DNA of 64,000 bases from assembly GCA_927797885.1 (NCBI GenBank), contig OV696605.1:3013157-3077156 (forward strand), written 5' to 3'. Below the pieces are notes generated by a model, which saw nothing but the letters and a program-made list of their open reading frames with translations, was not told where the DNA came from and ran no database searches. Positions 1-9,200 of the stretch are shown in pieces. How positions within the stretch are numbered: position 1 is the stretch's first letter; the number at the start of each line of letters is the position of its first letter. This stretch comes from Gloeomargaritales cyanobacterium VI4D9. Lineage in GTDB: Bacteria > Cyanobacteriota > Cyanobacteriia > Gloeomargaritales > Gloeomargaritaceae. A program made the position numbers and the translations under genes.

Positions 1-211
1 CTTGGCGGCCACCTATACCTTGACCCGGGCGGTGGCGGTGCCGGTGGTGTGTGCCTCCGGGCTGTCGGTGGTGACGGTGCCGATGGCGCAGGCGGCGGGG
101 GCGGCTGGGGTCGGGATTGGTCGAGCCGTCAATCGCCTGGAGGACGAATGGGCCATGACGGCGGCGGTGCGAGCCATCGTAGAAGCCCTGGTGCCAACGG
201 CGGTGGTATGA
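1..211 (+). CDS. 3' end of an unidentified protein (cut by window edge)
   Basis: The frame is open from the left edge and stops at TGA 209-211. About 69 residues are visible. They are rich in Ala, Val and Gly, with an Ala/Gly-rich helix-like stretch (QAAGAAGVGIGRAVNRLEDE) and an amphipathic C-terminus. I do not recognise the family. The stop overlaps the ATG of the next gene (ATGA at 208-211), so the two are probably translationally coupled and belong to one operon. GC-rich third codon positions match the neighbouring genes, which supports real coding. Confidence 0.6.
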   Translation, partial: LAATYTLTRAVAVPVVCASGLSVVTVPMAQAAGAAGVGIGRAVNRLEDEWAMTAAVRAIVEALVPTAVV

Positions 212-1335
212 TGCCTGTGGCAACTGCCATTCCCCAATTTGACCTCACCCGCCAGTACCAACAATTGCAGGATGTGCTAACCCCCCTTGCCCAGAAGATG
301 TTGGCAGGGGGGGCGTATGTAGGAGGGGAAGCCGTTGTTCGGTTTGAACAGGCGTTTGCGGCTTACATTGGCGTACCCTACTGCGTCAGTTGCAATTCCG
401 GAACGGATGCCCTGTATCTGGCTCTGCGGGCGTTGCAGATTGGGGCAGGGGATGAGGTGATTACCCCGGCGTTTTCGTTCATTGCCACGGCGGAAGCCAT
501 CAGTTTGACCGGCGCTACGCCCGTATTTGTGGATGTGGAACCGGAGACGTTTAATTTAGATTTAACCCAGGTGCAACAACGGTTGACCCCCCGCACCAAG
601 GCGGTGATGCCGGTGCATCTGTTTGGTCGCCCGGTGGATATGACGGCGTTGCAAGAGTTGGCGCAGGCGCATGGTTTAGCGATCATTGAGGACTGTGCCC
701 AAGCGACCGGCAGTGCTTGGCAGGGGCGACCGGTGGGGAGTTGGGGCACCCTGGGCTGTTTTAGCTTTTATCCCACCAAAAATCTGGGAGCGATGGGGGA
801 TGGGGGAGCGGTGACCACCCACGACCCGCAGTTGGCGCAACGGTTGCGGGAATTGAAAAACCACGGGCAACGGGAACGGTACTGTTCGGTGACGGTGGGG
901 GTGAACAGCCGTTTGGATGCCTTACAAGCGGCGTTGTTGACGGCGAAATTAACCTATTTGCCCGAATGGCTGACCCGGCGACGGCGGTTGGCGGTGCGCT
1001 ATCAGGAATTGCTGGGGCAGATGCCGGGGTTGACCTTGCCCCAGGATTGCCCTGGTCACAGTTGGAACCAGTACACGGTGATTTGCCAAAGTCCGACCCT
1101 CAGGCGGGATGACCTGCGGGCGAAATTGCACCAGGCGGGAATTGGTACAGCCGTGTATTACCCGATGCCCTTGCCCCTGCAACCAGTGTATGAATTTTTG
1201 CAGTACGATAAAACGGCTATTCCCCAGGCGGTCGCCCTGAGTGAGCGGGTTTTATCCCTGCCCTTGTTCCCGGAGTTGACCCTGGGGGAGCAGGAGCAGG
1301 TGGCGGCGGCGGTGCGGCGGGGAGTCGGGTTATGA
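208..1335 (+). CDS. DegT/DnrJ/EryC1/StrS family PLP-dependent sugar aminotransferase
   Basis: This 375-residue protein belongs to the family that transaminates nucleotide-linked keto-sugars for surface polysaccharides or antibiotics. Visible family marks are the N-terminal FDLTRQYQQL region, SCNSGTDALYLALRALQIG near residue 60, the EDCAQATGS stretch, and the PLP-lysine region SFYPTKNLGAMGDGGAV, where the Lys should form the internal aldimine. NSRLDALQAALL follows, as is usual. I chose ATG 208 because it overlaps the upstream stop; ATG 211 is equally possible. It shares an ATGA overlap with the CPBP protease gene at 1332. The sugar substrate cannot be read from the sequence. Confidence 0.9.
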   Translation: MMPVATAIPQFDLTRQYQQLQDVLTPLAQKMLAGGAYVGGEAVVRFEQAFAAYIGVPYCVSCNSGTDALYLALRALQIGAGDEVITPAFSFIATAEAISLTGATPVFVDVEPETFNLDLTQVQQRLTPRTKAVMPVHLFGRPVDMTALQELAQAHGLAIIEDCAQATGSAWQGRPVGSWGTLGCFSFYPTKNLGAMGDGGAVTTHDPQLAQRLRELKNHGQRERYCSVTVGVNSRLDALQAALLTAKLTYLPEWLTRRRRLAVRYQELLGQMPGLTLPQDCPGHSWNQYTVICQSPTLRRDDLRAKLHQAGIGTAVYYPMPLPLQPVYEFLQYDKTAIPQAVALSERVLSLPLFPELTLGEQEQVAAAVRRGVGL

Positions 1336-2783
1336 CCGAGGTGGGCATCCCCCGGTGGCGGCGGTTGGGGTTGCCATTGTTGACCCTGGTGGTGGCGGCG
1401 TTGCTGGGCTTGTCCTTACTAAATAGTTGGCAACAGCCCCAGACCCAGAATCTATTGCAACTGCGGGCAGTGGATTTACAATTGCAGGCCAGTGTCTGGC
1501 AGGGACAGGCGACATTTCCCCAATGGTTCAGCCAATCCACTCTGGCGCAGGCGGAACAGATTTATCAGCGGCAACAGCAGGTGGGGCAAAAAGCCCTTGA
1601 CCCGACAGAACCGGAGCAATTGGTGCAATTACTGGGGGTGAACCTGCGTTTGGGGGTGATTCAGGCGGAACGGGGGGAGGTGGCGCAGGCGCAAAGGACG
1701 TGGCAGGAAGTAGTACAACGTCAGCCCGAGGGAACGTTGGGTCAAACGGCGCAGGTGTTGCAGGGGTTGTGGGGGGAACCAGCGCTGATTTACCCCGATG
1801 CGGAAGTGCTGTTGGCGGAACATCTGTCGGGCTGGTTTGAACAGGTGGCTTTACTGCGTTTGTACCGCTTACAACAACGGCAGGCGGAGGAAATGGCTCT
1901 GCTGGAGGAACAACAGGAGTGGGCGGCGGATGCGGTGAATCGCCTGGTGGTGCTGGTGGGACTGCCGGTGGTGGGGGGTATCCTGGGAACTATTCTCCTG
2001 CTGGGGTTGGGGGTGCAATGGCTACTGCGGGGGCGGCAGTCGCTGTTGGGGCGGGGGGAACCGCCGGGGTGGTCGGTGCCCTGGGGGCTGGAGGTGGTAC
2101 TCCAGGTCATGGTGCTGTGGTTTGTCGCTTTTTTCGGTCTGGGGCAGGTGGGGGTGCCCCTGCTGGTGCGCCTGTTGGGTGGGGGGGGCTGGGTGCAGAC
2201 CTCCCTGGGCAAGGCGGTGTACGTTTTAGTGAATTACACTACCTTGATCGCCGCCGGGGTGGGGATTTTGGTGGCGAATTTGCGGAGTTATCAACCCCTG
2301 GACAGCCATTGGTTTGACCTGCGGATGCGGGGGCGGACGTGGGTGTGGGCGGTGGGGGGCTATCTGGCGGCGCAACCCCTGGTGTTTGTGGCTTCCTGGG
2401 TGAATCAATCCCTCCTGCAGGGGCGGGGGGGTGGCAATCCTTTGCTCCCGCTGTTGGTGCAGACCCAAGACCCCTGGGTGGTGGCGATTTTTGCCCTGGT
2501 GATCGTGGTCTTGGCACCCCTGTTTGAGGAAACGATTTTCCGGGGGTTTCTCCTGCCTTCGTTAACCCGGAATTTGCCAGTGGCGGTAGCGGTGGTGGTG
2601 AGTGGGTTGGTGTTTGCCCTGGCGCATCTGAGTGTGGCGGACTTGCTACCCCTGACGGTGCTGGGCATCCTTTTAGGTTTTGTTTATACTCGGGAGCGGG
2701 GGCTGTGGGCACCCATTGTGTTGCATAGCCTGTGGAATGGGGGGTCGCTGGTGGCGTTGCTGGTGTTGGGGCATGGTGGGTGA
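1332..2783 (+). CDS. CPBP-family intramembrane metalloprotease
   Basis: This 483-residue membrane protein has a C-terminal CPBP (CAAX protease/bacteriocin-processing, Abi) domain. The diagnostic motifs are present: EETIFRGFLLP (glutamate pair plus Arg), FALAHLS, and LWAPIVLHSLWN near the C-terminus. The N-terminal third has a single membrane segment followed by a Gln/Glu-rich soluble region that may be helical and repeat-like. Multiple hydrophobic segments then precede the catalytic domain. The start ATG overlaps the preceding stop (ATGA). The family cleaves prenylated proteins or acts in immunity to bacteriocins. The cyanobacterial substrate is unknown. Confidence 0.88.
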   Translation: MTEVGIPRWRRLGLPLLTLVVAALLGLSLLNSWQQPQTQNLLQLRAVDLQLQASVWQGQATFPQWFSQSTLAQAEQIYQRQQQVGQKALDPTEPEQLVQLLGVNLRLGVIQAERGEVAQAQRTWQEVVQRQPEGTLGQTAQVLQGLWGEPALIYPDAEVLLAEHLSGWFEQVALLRLYRLQQRQAEEMALLEEQQEWAADAVNRLVVLVGLPVVGGILGTILLLGLGVQWLLRGRQSLLGRGEPPGWSVPWGLEVVLQVMVLWFVAFFGLGQVGVPLLVRLLGGGGWVQTSLGKAVYVLVNYTTLIAAGVGILVANLRSYQPLDSHWFDLRMRGRTWVWAVGGYLAAQPLVFVASWVNQSLLQGRGGGNPLLPLLVQTQDPWVVAIFALVIVVLAPLFEETIFRGFLLPSLTRNLPVAVAVVVSGLVFALAHLSVADLLPLTVLGILLGFVYTRERGLWAPIVLHSLWNGGSLVALLVLGHGG

Positions 2784-3360
2784 GCAAAAGGTAACAGTAC
2801 GCTCCCGCATTCTCGGGGCGCTCCTGGTCTTCGTCGGGTTCTATGCCCTGGCGGTCATCGTCTTACGCTGGCTGGGGGGAGTGGCACCAGTGCAGGCGTG
2901 GCTGGCGCAGTTTGGGATATTCTCCTGGCTAGTCTTTATCTTCCTCTCGGCGGGCAGTCTAATCCTGGCTCCCTTGAGTGGTAGTTCCCTGTACGTGGTA
3001 GGGGGCACATTGTTTGGACAAAATCTGGCATTTGTCCTGAGTGTGGTGGCGACCCTGTTGGGATGCAGTGTGAATTTTTGGCTGGGGCGGTGCTGGGGGC
3101 GGCGGCTGGTGACCCGGTTGGTGGGCACCAAGCAGGTGGCAACCCTCGACCGCTGGTTTCAGGATTTGCAGGCGCACCACAGTATTTTTTATATGTTCTT
3201 GGTGATGCACCTATCGCAAGATATTGTCAGTTATGCCTTGGGTTTGACCCGCATTCCCTATCGGGATTTTGCCATCGCCTTGAGTTTCAGTGCTTTAACG
3301 ATTGTGGGTTTTTATATCTATTTGGGCAGTGGGCTGTTGAATTGGCTGGTGGGGATTTAA
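2773..3360 (+). CDS. TVP38/TMEM64 (VTT/DedA-like) membrane protein
   Basis: This protein of about 195 residues has the SNARE-associated/VTT domain signature: a hydrophobic re-entrant region rich in small residues (LSAGSLILAPLSGSSLYVVGG), the FGQNLAFVLSVVATLLGCSVNFWLGR segment, and a C-terminal membrane helix. The family is linked to lipid scrambling and membrane homeostasis. I prefer ATG 2773, which overlaps the end of the CPBP gene by 11 nt; an upstream extension in the same frame lies inside that gene. The stop overlaps the convergent fur-type gene by 4 nt. Confidence 0.8.
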   Translation: MVGEQKVTVRSRILGALLVFVGFYALAVIVLRWLGGVAPVQAWLAQFGIFSWLVFIFLSAGSLILAPLSGSSLYVVGGTLFGQNLAFVLSVVATLLGCSVNFWLGRCWGRRLVTRLVGTKQVATLDRWFQDLQAHHSIFYMFLVMHLSQDIVSYALGLTRIPYRDFAIALSFSALTIVGFYIYLGSGLLNWLVGI

Positions 3361-3881
3361 CTTTCGGTGATCACCCCGGTGACGGTGCCGTTTAAGGTGC
3401 GGGGGCAGACCCAATGGGCAGGGAGCAGGGAGGGCCAACCCCGGCGCAGGGCTTCAGGACAAATGGCATGGATGGTCAACTGACAATCCAGTAAATGTAA
3501 ACCCTCTTTTTCCGCTTGTTTGATGCCGGTTTTGAGAATGGACGTATTGGTAAATTCAATGGTGCGGTTGCATTGCACACAGACCAAATGGTGGTGATGG
3601 TGCGGGTAGGGCTGGTTGAGTTCGTAGTGTTTGTGCCCTTCCGCCAGTTCCAGTTCCCGCAGTAACCCCATCCGTGCCATCAATTTCAAACTGCGGTAGA
3701 TCGTGGACAGACTGATATTCTCCCCCCGCTGGCTGAGGGCATGGTACAGGTCTTCCGCACTGAGGTGATTGCCCTGGGGTAAATTCTGGAAAAACTTGAG
3801 AATTTTTTCCCGTTGGGGGGTCAAACGACAACCAATTTGATGTAACTCGGAGCGCAGGTCAGCGGCATCATACAGTGCCAT
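3357..3881 (-). CDS. Fur-family (Fur/PerR-type) transcriptional regulator
   Basis: The 174-residue protein starts with a winged helix (RLTPQREKIL; LSAEDLYHALSQRGENISLSTIYRSLKLMARMGLL). A dimerisation/metal domain follows, carrying a His-rich cluster (YPHHHHHLVC) and one CxxC pair (CVQC). The second Cys pair usual for the structural Zn site is reduced to one visible Cys (HAICPEALRR), which is odd. ATG 3881 is preferred over an upstream TTG at 3905 because an ATG directly precedes the conserved DNA-binding region. A palindromic AT-rich box lies about 110 bp upstream. Whether it senses iron (Fur) or peroxide (PerR) cannot be decided here. Confidence 0.88.
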   Translation of the reverse strand: MALYDAADLRSELHQIGCRLTPQREKILKFFQNLPQGNHLSAEDLYHALSQRGENISLSTIYRSLKLMARMGLLRELELAEGHKHYELNQPYPHHHHHLVCVQCNRTIEFTNTSILKTGIKQAEKEGLHLLDCQLTIHAICPEALRRGWPSLLPAHWVCPRTLNGTVTGVITES

Positions 3882-3990
3882 AGGAATACCTAATTGTGCT
3901 ACCAATCTATCGGGCTTTTGGAGATGACTTATCCCTACCTAATACCTTACTAAAAAAAATATAAATTGGCAACAAGCTCAATTTATTGCG

Positions 3991-4007
3991 AATAATTATA
4001 GATTATT
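3991..4007. promoter_or_regulatory. Candidate Fur/PerR box
   Basis: The 17-bp sequence AATAATTATAGATTATT is an inverted repeat: AATAAT, 5-nt spacer, ATTATT. It matches the AT-rich palindromic style of Fur and PerR boxes and lies upstream of the minus-strand regulator gene, so autoregulation is plausible. This is inference from pattern and position only. Confidence 0.4.
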
Positions 4008-4032
4008 AGGATGCTTTACTCCTTTGCATCAT

Positions 4033-4478
4033 CTGGAGGTTATCTCACTACAATGCTGAGAAGTCCAGGGGCAGTGTCCCTGCGACCCCGTATTCTGCCC
4101 TAGGATTTTAGTCTTGGGCTGTCGCTAGGTTTCTCACTTCGCTCATGTCCCTGCCCCCTTGGTTACACTGGCTCGATGAATGTCCCAGTACCAACACCTG
4201 GGCATTACAATCGCTGGACAGATTAGCCCAGGGGGATGTGGTCTTTACCCCCCGACAGACGGCGGGACGGGGACAACAGGGACGTTCTTGGTATGCGCCA
4301 CCGGGAGTTTTAACCGCTTCATTTGTCCTGCAACCACTTGCCCCACAAGAATTGCCTTGGCTGAGTTTGGCGGCGGGGTTGGCGGTGATCCATGCGGTCG
4401 AGGATTTACTGCCCTTGCCTGCCCTGGCGCTGGGCATCAAATGGCCGAACGATGTCCTGCTCTGGGGGCGGAAGGTGG
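4033..4478. repeat. Duplicated segment R1, copy A (birA upstream and 5' half)
   Basis: About 446 bp are repeated at 17679-18124 with roughly 90 percent identity or better by eye. The segment starts at CTGGAGGTTATCTCAC and ends inside birA at GAAGGTGG. It includes a short GC-rich palindromic stretch (GTCCAGGGGCAGTGTCCC) related to the core of the small repeats found elsewhere in the window. Copy A is the parental locus because birA is intact here. Confidence 0.9.
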
Positions 4479-4912
4479 CGGGGGTGCTGTGCGAAGCCCG
4501 GTTGCCCAAAGCGGTGGTTGGGGTGGGGCTGAATCGGCAGGTGGATTGGCCAAGGGTTTTGGCAGGGGGCACGATGGATTTATCCCCGACCCAGGTGGCG
4601 AGTCTGTCGGAGGTGAGCGATACGCCGCCAGAAGTAATGCTTTTGTTAACACAATTGCGGAATTATCTCCTGCAGGCTCATGGGGTGATTCGGCGGCAGG
4701 GGTTGACCGGGCTTTTGCCCCAACTGTGCCAGCGGGATGTGCTGTCCGGTTGTCCGCTGGTTGTCCATACATCGGACGGGATGCTTAGCGGGGTGGGGGC
4801 GGGGATTGACATTTGGGGACGGTTACAGGTGCAACGGGCCGATGGAACCGTGCAAGCTTTGGCCGTCGGGCGGGTGGTGCGCTGGGAGCCTTCACGCCGC
4901 TGGGATGAGTAA
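4145..4912 (+). CDS. birA: Biotin--[biotin carboxyl-carrier protein] ligase
   Basis: This 255-residue monofunctional BirA has no N-terminal DNA-binding domain. Family motifs are present: STNTWALQS at the N-terminus, the biotin/ATP loop GRGQQGRSWYAPPG, and IKWPNDVLLWGRKVAGVLCEA with the catalytic-domain KWPND motif. A C-terminal SH3-like domain covers the last 50 residues. It attaches biotin to acceptor lysines, and the carboxylase encoded convergently right next to it ends in a biotin-acceptor domain, so that enzyme is a likely client along with acetyl-CoA carboxylase. The 3' ends of the two genes overlap by 21 bp. A broken second copy lies at 17791-18124. Confidence 0.93.
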   Translation: MSLPPWLHWLDECPSTNTWALQSLDRLAQGDVVFTPRQTAGRGQQGRSWYAPPGVLTASFVLQPLAPQELPWLSLAAGLAVIHAVEDLLPLPALALGIKWPNDVLLWGRKVAGVLCEARLPKAVVGVGLNRQVDWPRVLAGGTMDLSPTQVASLSEVSDTPPEVMLLLTQLRNYLLQAHGVIRRQGLTGLLPQLCQRDVLSGCPLVVHTSDGMLSGVGAGIDIWGRLQVQRADGTVQALAVGRVVRWEPSRRWDE

Positions 4913-7900
4913 AAGCACGATTTGTCCCGCTGTCACGGCTTGCCCCGGCTGACAGAGAATCTGGGCAACGGTAGCGTCTAGGGGGCTAAGCACCTCAATT
5001 TCCGTTTTCATCGCTTCGATAATCATCAACTTTTCCCCGGCATGAACCACTGCTTGCGGGGTGACCACCACCTGCCAAACCGTACCGCTGACTTCCGCCC
5101 GCACCGCCACCTGTCCTGGGGGAATGGGAATTTCCGTCGCCTCTAGCGGAGCAGTTGCCGCTTCCGTGTCGGGTCGGTCAAATTCCCCAGCCGCTACCCA
5201 CCGTTCCCGTTCGGCATGAAAGGCGTTTTGTTGCTGGGTTTTGAAAGCCTGAATGGATGCGGCATGGTCTTGCAAAAATTGCTGATAGTCCCCCAGATGA
5301 AACGTTTCCTCGTGAATGTCTAATTTCACCCGCCCGTAGGTCACATCCTCTCGGTAGCGCTGGAGTTCTGCCCCGGTGACCGGGAAAAAGCGAATTTGGT
5401 CAAAAAACCGCAACAGCCAGGGCTGGGTAAAATCCGCAGTTCGGTAATAGCGATTCCACACGGGCACCGTGCGCCCCACCAACTGATACCCCCCTGGTCC
5501 TTCCATGCCGTAAATGCACAGATACGCCCCGCCAATGCCCACCGCATTCTCCGGCGTCCAGGTGCGGGCAGGGTTGTATTTGGTCGTGACCAGCCGATGC
5601 CGCGGGTCAAGCGGGGTGGCCACCGGTGCCCCCAGATACACATCCCCCAACCCCAGCACCAAATAACTCGCCCCAAACACAATGTCATACACCTGCTGGA
5701 TGTCTGCCAAGCCATTCACCCGCCGGATAAATTCTAAATTGCTCGGACACCAGGGCGCATCCGGTCGCACCGACTGCATATATTTGGCAATCGCAAGCTG
5801 GATGGATTCATCGTTCCAGGACAGGGGTAAATGCACAATGCGGGTGGGGACAGTCATCTGCGCCACGTCGGGTAATTCGGCTTCCGCCGTTGCTAATATA
5901 TCCAAAAGTTCAGAACGGGGCAGTCGCTGGTTATCATAATGCACTTGTAATGAGCGAATGCCGGGGGTCAGGTCAATAATGCCGGGAATCTTTTGCGCTT
6001 GCAACCAGGTCATCAACCCATGCACCCGAAACCGCAGGGTCAAATCCAAAGTTAACGGCCCGTATTCGATCAATATATATTTGTCCCCCGCTTGCCGGTA
6101 GGTCACCCCCACCGGATGGGCATCCGTCACTCGCTTGAGCACTGGTTCCGTAACCACCGGTACGGCGGGGATAGAGGGTAGGGGCGTCAGGCGAGCCAAT
6201 TCCTGTTCTTGTCGCTGTTCCCAAGCACGGGCAGTCGGTTCATCAATGGGAAAAAACCGCACCCGGTCCCCCGGTTTCAACTGCCCGATTTTCCATAGTT
6301 CCGCCTGCACAATCGTCGCCGGACAGACAAACCCCCCCAAACTCGGCCCGTCGTACCCCAAAATGATCGGCATATCCCCGGTAAAGTCAATCGTGCCGAT
6401 GGCGTAGGCGTTGTCGTGGATGTTGGAAGGGTGCAGACCCGCTTCCCCCCCATCCGGTCTGGCCCAGGTGGGTGCCGGGCCAATCAGCCGTATCCCCGTG
6501 CGAGCCGAATTGTGATGCACCACCCAGGCATGGCTCAACAGCATCTCCATATCCTGCGGGGTAAAAAAATCCGGTGCCCCGTGGGGACCCACCATCACGC
6601 CGATTTCCCAGGCATCCGGGTATTGGGGAATTAATGCCGGGGGCAAAACCGCCGGTTGATCCTGTCCATCCCAGGGCGTTAGCGGCAACCCATCCCCCGC
6701 CCGCAACGCTCTGCCGCCATGCCCGCCAAATTGCCCCAGGGTGAAGGTCGCCCGACTGCCCAAATACTCCGGCACCGGCAACCCCCCCTGCACCGTAATA
6801 TAAGTGCGATACCCTGCCCCCTGCACCGCCTTCAGGGTCAACACACTCCCTGCCTGTACCGTCACCGTCTGCCAGTAGGGAACCGGTTGCCCGTCCAGAG
6901 TCGCAGGCATCATCGCGCCGGTCAGGCAAATGCGGGTAGGGGCATTAAAGCGCAGGGTCGGCCCCGCCATCGTACATTCCAGCCCAGCCGCCCCCAGGGG
7001 GTTGCCCAGCAGACGATTGCCCCAGCGAAACGCCAGGTGGTCCATCGGCCCGGAAGGCGGCACCCCCACATCCCAATACCCCAACCGCCCCGGATAGTCC
7101 TGCACGGTAGTAAACGTACCAGGTGCCAACACGTCAAGGGTCTGGGGGTGATAGGTGAATTGGGAGAGCCACTGGGTACTCACCTCGCCCCGCTGAAACA
7201 CTGGGTCTGCCAAAACCTGTTGCAGGTACGCCAAATTGGTGGCAATCCCCGCCAGGGTGGTTTGGGCTAAAACGGTTTGTAATTTATCAATCGCCTCTGT
7301 CCGGTTTGCCCCATGCACAATGGCTTTCGCCAACAGGGGGTCGTAGAACGGGGTCACTTCCGTCCCAGGGCGAATCCAGGCATCCCACCGGGCACCTTCA
7401 GCCAATGCCACATGGGTCAGTACCCCGGCGCTGGGCTGGTGGTTTTTGTGGGGGTCTTCGGCATAAATCCGTACTTGGATGGCATGACCCTGGGGCTGGT
7501 GGGGATAACGGTCGAAAAAATCCCGTTCCCCGGCAGCCAAACACACCATCCATTCCACCAAATCCATGCCGTAGACCAACTCCGTCACCCCGTGTTCCAC
7601 CTGCAACCGGGTATTGACCTCCAGGAAATAGAATTCCCCCGTTGTCCCATCCACAATAAATTCCACCGTGCCTGCCGACTGGTACTGCACCGCTTCCCCC
7701 AACCGTTGCGCCGCTTGGAGCAACCCCTGCCGCACCGATTCTGGCAACCCCGGCGCTGGCGTTTCCTCGATCACCTTTTGGTTGCGCCGCTGGCTGGAAC
7801 AATCCCGTTCCCCCAGGGTCAACACCCGTCCCTGCCCATCCCCAAAAATTTGCACCTCCACATGGCGGGCCACAGGCAGGTATTTCTCCAGGAACACCCC

Positions 7901-8482
7901 ACTATCCCGGAAATTAGCCTGGCTCAGTCGTTGCACCTGATCGTAAGCCGTTGCCAATTCCTCCGCATCTTCACACCGACGCATCCCAATTCCCCCGCCC
8001 CCCGCTGTACTTTTCAGCATCACCGGATAGCCGATCTGCGCTGCTGCCGCCTGCGCCTCGGTGAGACTACTTAATAAAGGCGTGCCAGGAACCAGGGGAA
8101 TCCCCTGACGGGTAGCTAGATCACGGGCAAGGTGCTTGCGACCAAACTGGCGAATGTGTTCCGGCTTGGGTCCGATAAACACCAGCCCCCGTTGGGCACA
8201 GGCAGTGGCAAAATCCGCATTTTCGCTGAGAAACCCGTACCCTGGATGAATTGCCGCCGCCCCCGCCTGCACCGCCAGGTTCAACACCCGCTCCCCTTGC
8301 AGATAACTCTCGCTAGCCAGAGTTCCCCCCAACGCTAGCGCTTCCGTCGCCGCCTCCACGTGGGGACTGTGCCGATCCGGTTCCGAATAAACCGCCACAC
8401 TGGCAATCCCCAGCCGGTTTAAGGTGCGGATAATCCGCAGGGCAATTTCCCCCCGATTGGCGACCAGGACTTTGGCGAACAT
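4892..8482 (-). CDS. Biotin-dependent guanidine carboxylase (urea carboxylase family)
   Basis: This 1196-residue multidomain enzyme has a biotin carboxylase at about 1-450 (ATP-grasp loop KSTAGGGGIGMRRCED; EVNTRLQVEHGVTE). A KipA/AHS2-type domain covers about 455-790 (VGVPPSGPMDHLAFRWGN), a KipI/AHS1-type domain about 800-1030, and a C-terminal biotinyl domain carries the acceptor motif EAMKTEIEV with Lys near residue 1159. This architecture is shared by urea carboxylase and guanidine carboxylase. I favour guanidine because the gene lies directly downstream of two DUF1989 genes and a guanidine-I riboswitch; in this family that context marks guanidine use (established work on CgdAB). ATG 8482 overlaps the upstream TAA by one base (TAATG). 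The longer in-frame start lies inside the upstream gene and is rejected. Confidence 0.9.
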   Translation of the reverse strand: MFAKVLVANRGEIALRIIRTLNRLGIASVAVYSEPDRHSPHVEAATEALALGGTLASESYLQGERVLNLAVQAGAAAIHPGYGFLSENADFATACAQRGLVFIGPKPEHIRQFGRKHLARDLATRQGIPLVPGTPLLSSLTEAQAAAAQIGYPVMLKSTAGGGGIGMRRCEDAEELATAYDQVQRLSQANFRDSGVFLEKYLPVARHVEVQIFGDGQGRVLTLGERDCSSQRRNQKVIEETPAPGLPESVRQGLLQAAQRLGEAVQYQSAGTVEFIVDGTTGEFYFLEVNTRLQVEHGVTELVYGMDLVEWMVCLAAGERDFFDRYPHQPQGHAIQVRIYAEDPHKNHQPSAGVLTHVALAEGARWDAWIRPGTEVTPFYDPLLAKAIVHGANRTEAIDKLQTVLAQTTLAGIATNLAYLQQVLADPVFQRGEVSTQWLSQFTYHPQTLDVLAPGTFTTVQDYPGRLGYWDVGVPPSGPMDHLAFRWGNRLLGNPLGAAGLECTMAGPTLRFNAPTRICLTGAMMPATLDGQPVPYWQTVTVQAGSVLTLKAVQGAGYRTYITVQGGLPVPEYLGSRATFTLGQFGGHGGRALRAGDGLPLTPWDGQDQPAVLPPALIPQYPDAWEIGVMVGPHGAPDFFTPQDMEMLLSHAWVVHHNSARTGIRLIGPAPTWARPDGGEAGLHPSNIHDNAYAIGTIDFTGDMPIILGYDGPSLGGFVCPATIVQAELWKIGQLKPGDRVRFFPIDEPTARAWEQRQEQELARLTPLPSIPAVPVVTEPVLKRVTDAHPVGVTYRQAGDKYILIEYGPLTLDLTLRFRVHGLMTWLQAQKIPGIIDLTPGIRSLQVHYDNQRLPRSELLDILATAEAELPDVAQMTVPTRIVHLPLSWNDESIQLAIAKYMQSVRPDAPWCPSNLEFIRRVNGLADIQQVYDIVFGASYLVLGLGDVYLGAPVATPLDPRHRLVTTKYNPARTWTPENAVGIGGAYLCIYGMEGPGGYQLVGRTVPVWNRYYRTADFTQPWLLRFFDQIRFFPVTGAELQRYREDVTYGRVKLDIHEETFHLGDYQQFLQDHAASIQAFKTQQQNAFHAERERWVAAGEFDRPDTEAATAPLEATEIPIPPGQVAVRAEVSGTVWQVVVTPQAVVHAGEKLMIIEAMKTEIEVLSPLDATVAQILCQPGQAVTAGQIVLLLIPAA

Positions 8483-9132
8483 TAGCCCGCCGCATCCCAA
8501 ATCAGCAACCGCACTGGCGTGGGGTGGTAGGCATTACAGGGGTTGTTGATCTGGGGGCAATTGGAAATCAACACCAGCACATCCATTTCCGCCCGCAAAT
8601 CCACATATTTCCCCGCCTCGGAAATCCCGTCCACAATCTCCAACGTGCCATCCGCCGCCACCGGCACATTCATAAAGAAATTGATATTGCTCACCAAATC
8701 CCGCTTGTGCATCCCGTACTGGCTCAACTCCAGCAGGTAATTTTCCACACAGGCGTGCAGATGCTTCTTGTGCAGACCATAGCGCACCGAATTGCTCTCC
8801 ATACTGCACGCACCCCCCAGGGTATCGTGACGACCACAGGTATCGTTCAGCACCGTCATCAGTACATTGCCCACATTGGACAACAACTGCGTCCCCGCCG
8901 TGATAAAGATATTCCCCTGGCGCACCACCGTATCCGGCGCACTGTAGCGCTCCGAGGTATCGGCGGCATTGTAAATCAGGGTGTCCACCGCCTGATTCCC
9001 CTCCACATCCACAATCCGTAAAATTTGCCCCTTGTGCACCACCTTCGACCAGGGCTGGCGGGCAGGCAATTCGTAGTCGTAAATCGCCTGGGTGGGGTCA
9101 AGGGTGGGGGTCGCCATCGTCATCGTCGCCAT
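8482..9132 (-). CDS. cgdB: Carboxyguanidine deiminase subunit (DUF1989, urea carboxylase-associated protein type 2)
   Basis: This 216-residue DUF1989 protein carries the motif series QAVDTLIYNAAD, RQGNIF, NDTCGRHDTLGGACSMESN and NINFFMNVPV, and ends with a segment with conserved Asn-Cys-Pro (LVLISNCPQINNPCNAY). His, Asp and Cys residues in the HDTLGGAC region are likely metal or active-site residues. Established work shows that paired DUF1989 proteins beside the carboxylase form the deiminase CgdAB, which turns carboxyguanidine into allophanate and ammonia. Start 9132 is set by an AGGAGG-like site (GGAGGCACGAAGGTT) just upstream. It lies 68 bp behind cgdA and overlaps the carboxylase start. 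The A/B assignment is by similarity pattern and could be swapped. Confidence 0.83.
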   Translation of the reverse strand: MATMTMATPTLDPTQAIYDYELPARQPWSKVVHKGQILRIVDVEGNQAVDTLIYNAADTSERYSAPDTVVRQGNIFITAGTQLLSNVGNVLMTVLNDTCGRHDTLGGACSMESNSVRYGLHKKHLHACVENYLLELSQYGMHKRDLVSNINFFMNVPVAADGTLEIVDGISEAGKYVDLRAEMDVLVLISNCPQINNPCNAYHPTPVRLLIWDAAG

Positions 9133-9200
9133 AACCTTCGTGCCTCCTGAGAAATGTTTACTGCAAATGTTAATACAAAACAATGACCAATTCTGTTGTT

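Noticed and set aside
4437-4772. Long antisense frames inside birA and the carboxylase gene
   Set aside because: High GC at third positions opens shadow frames; the sense frames have clear family motifs.
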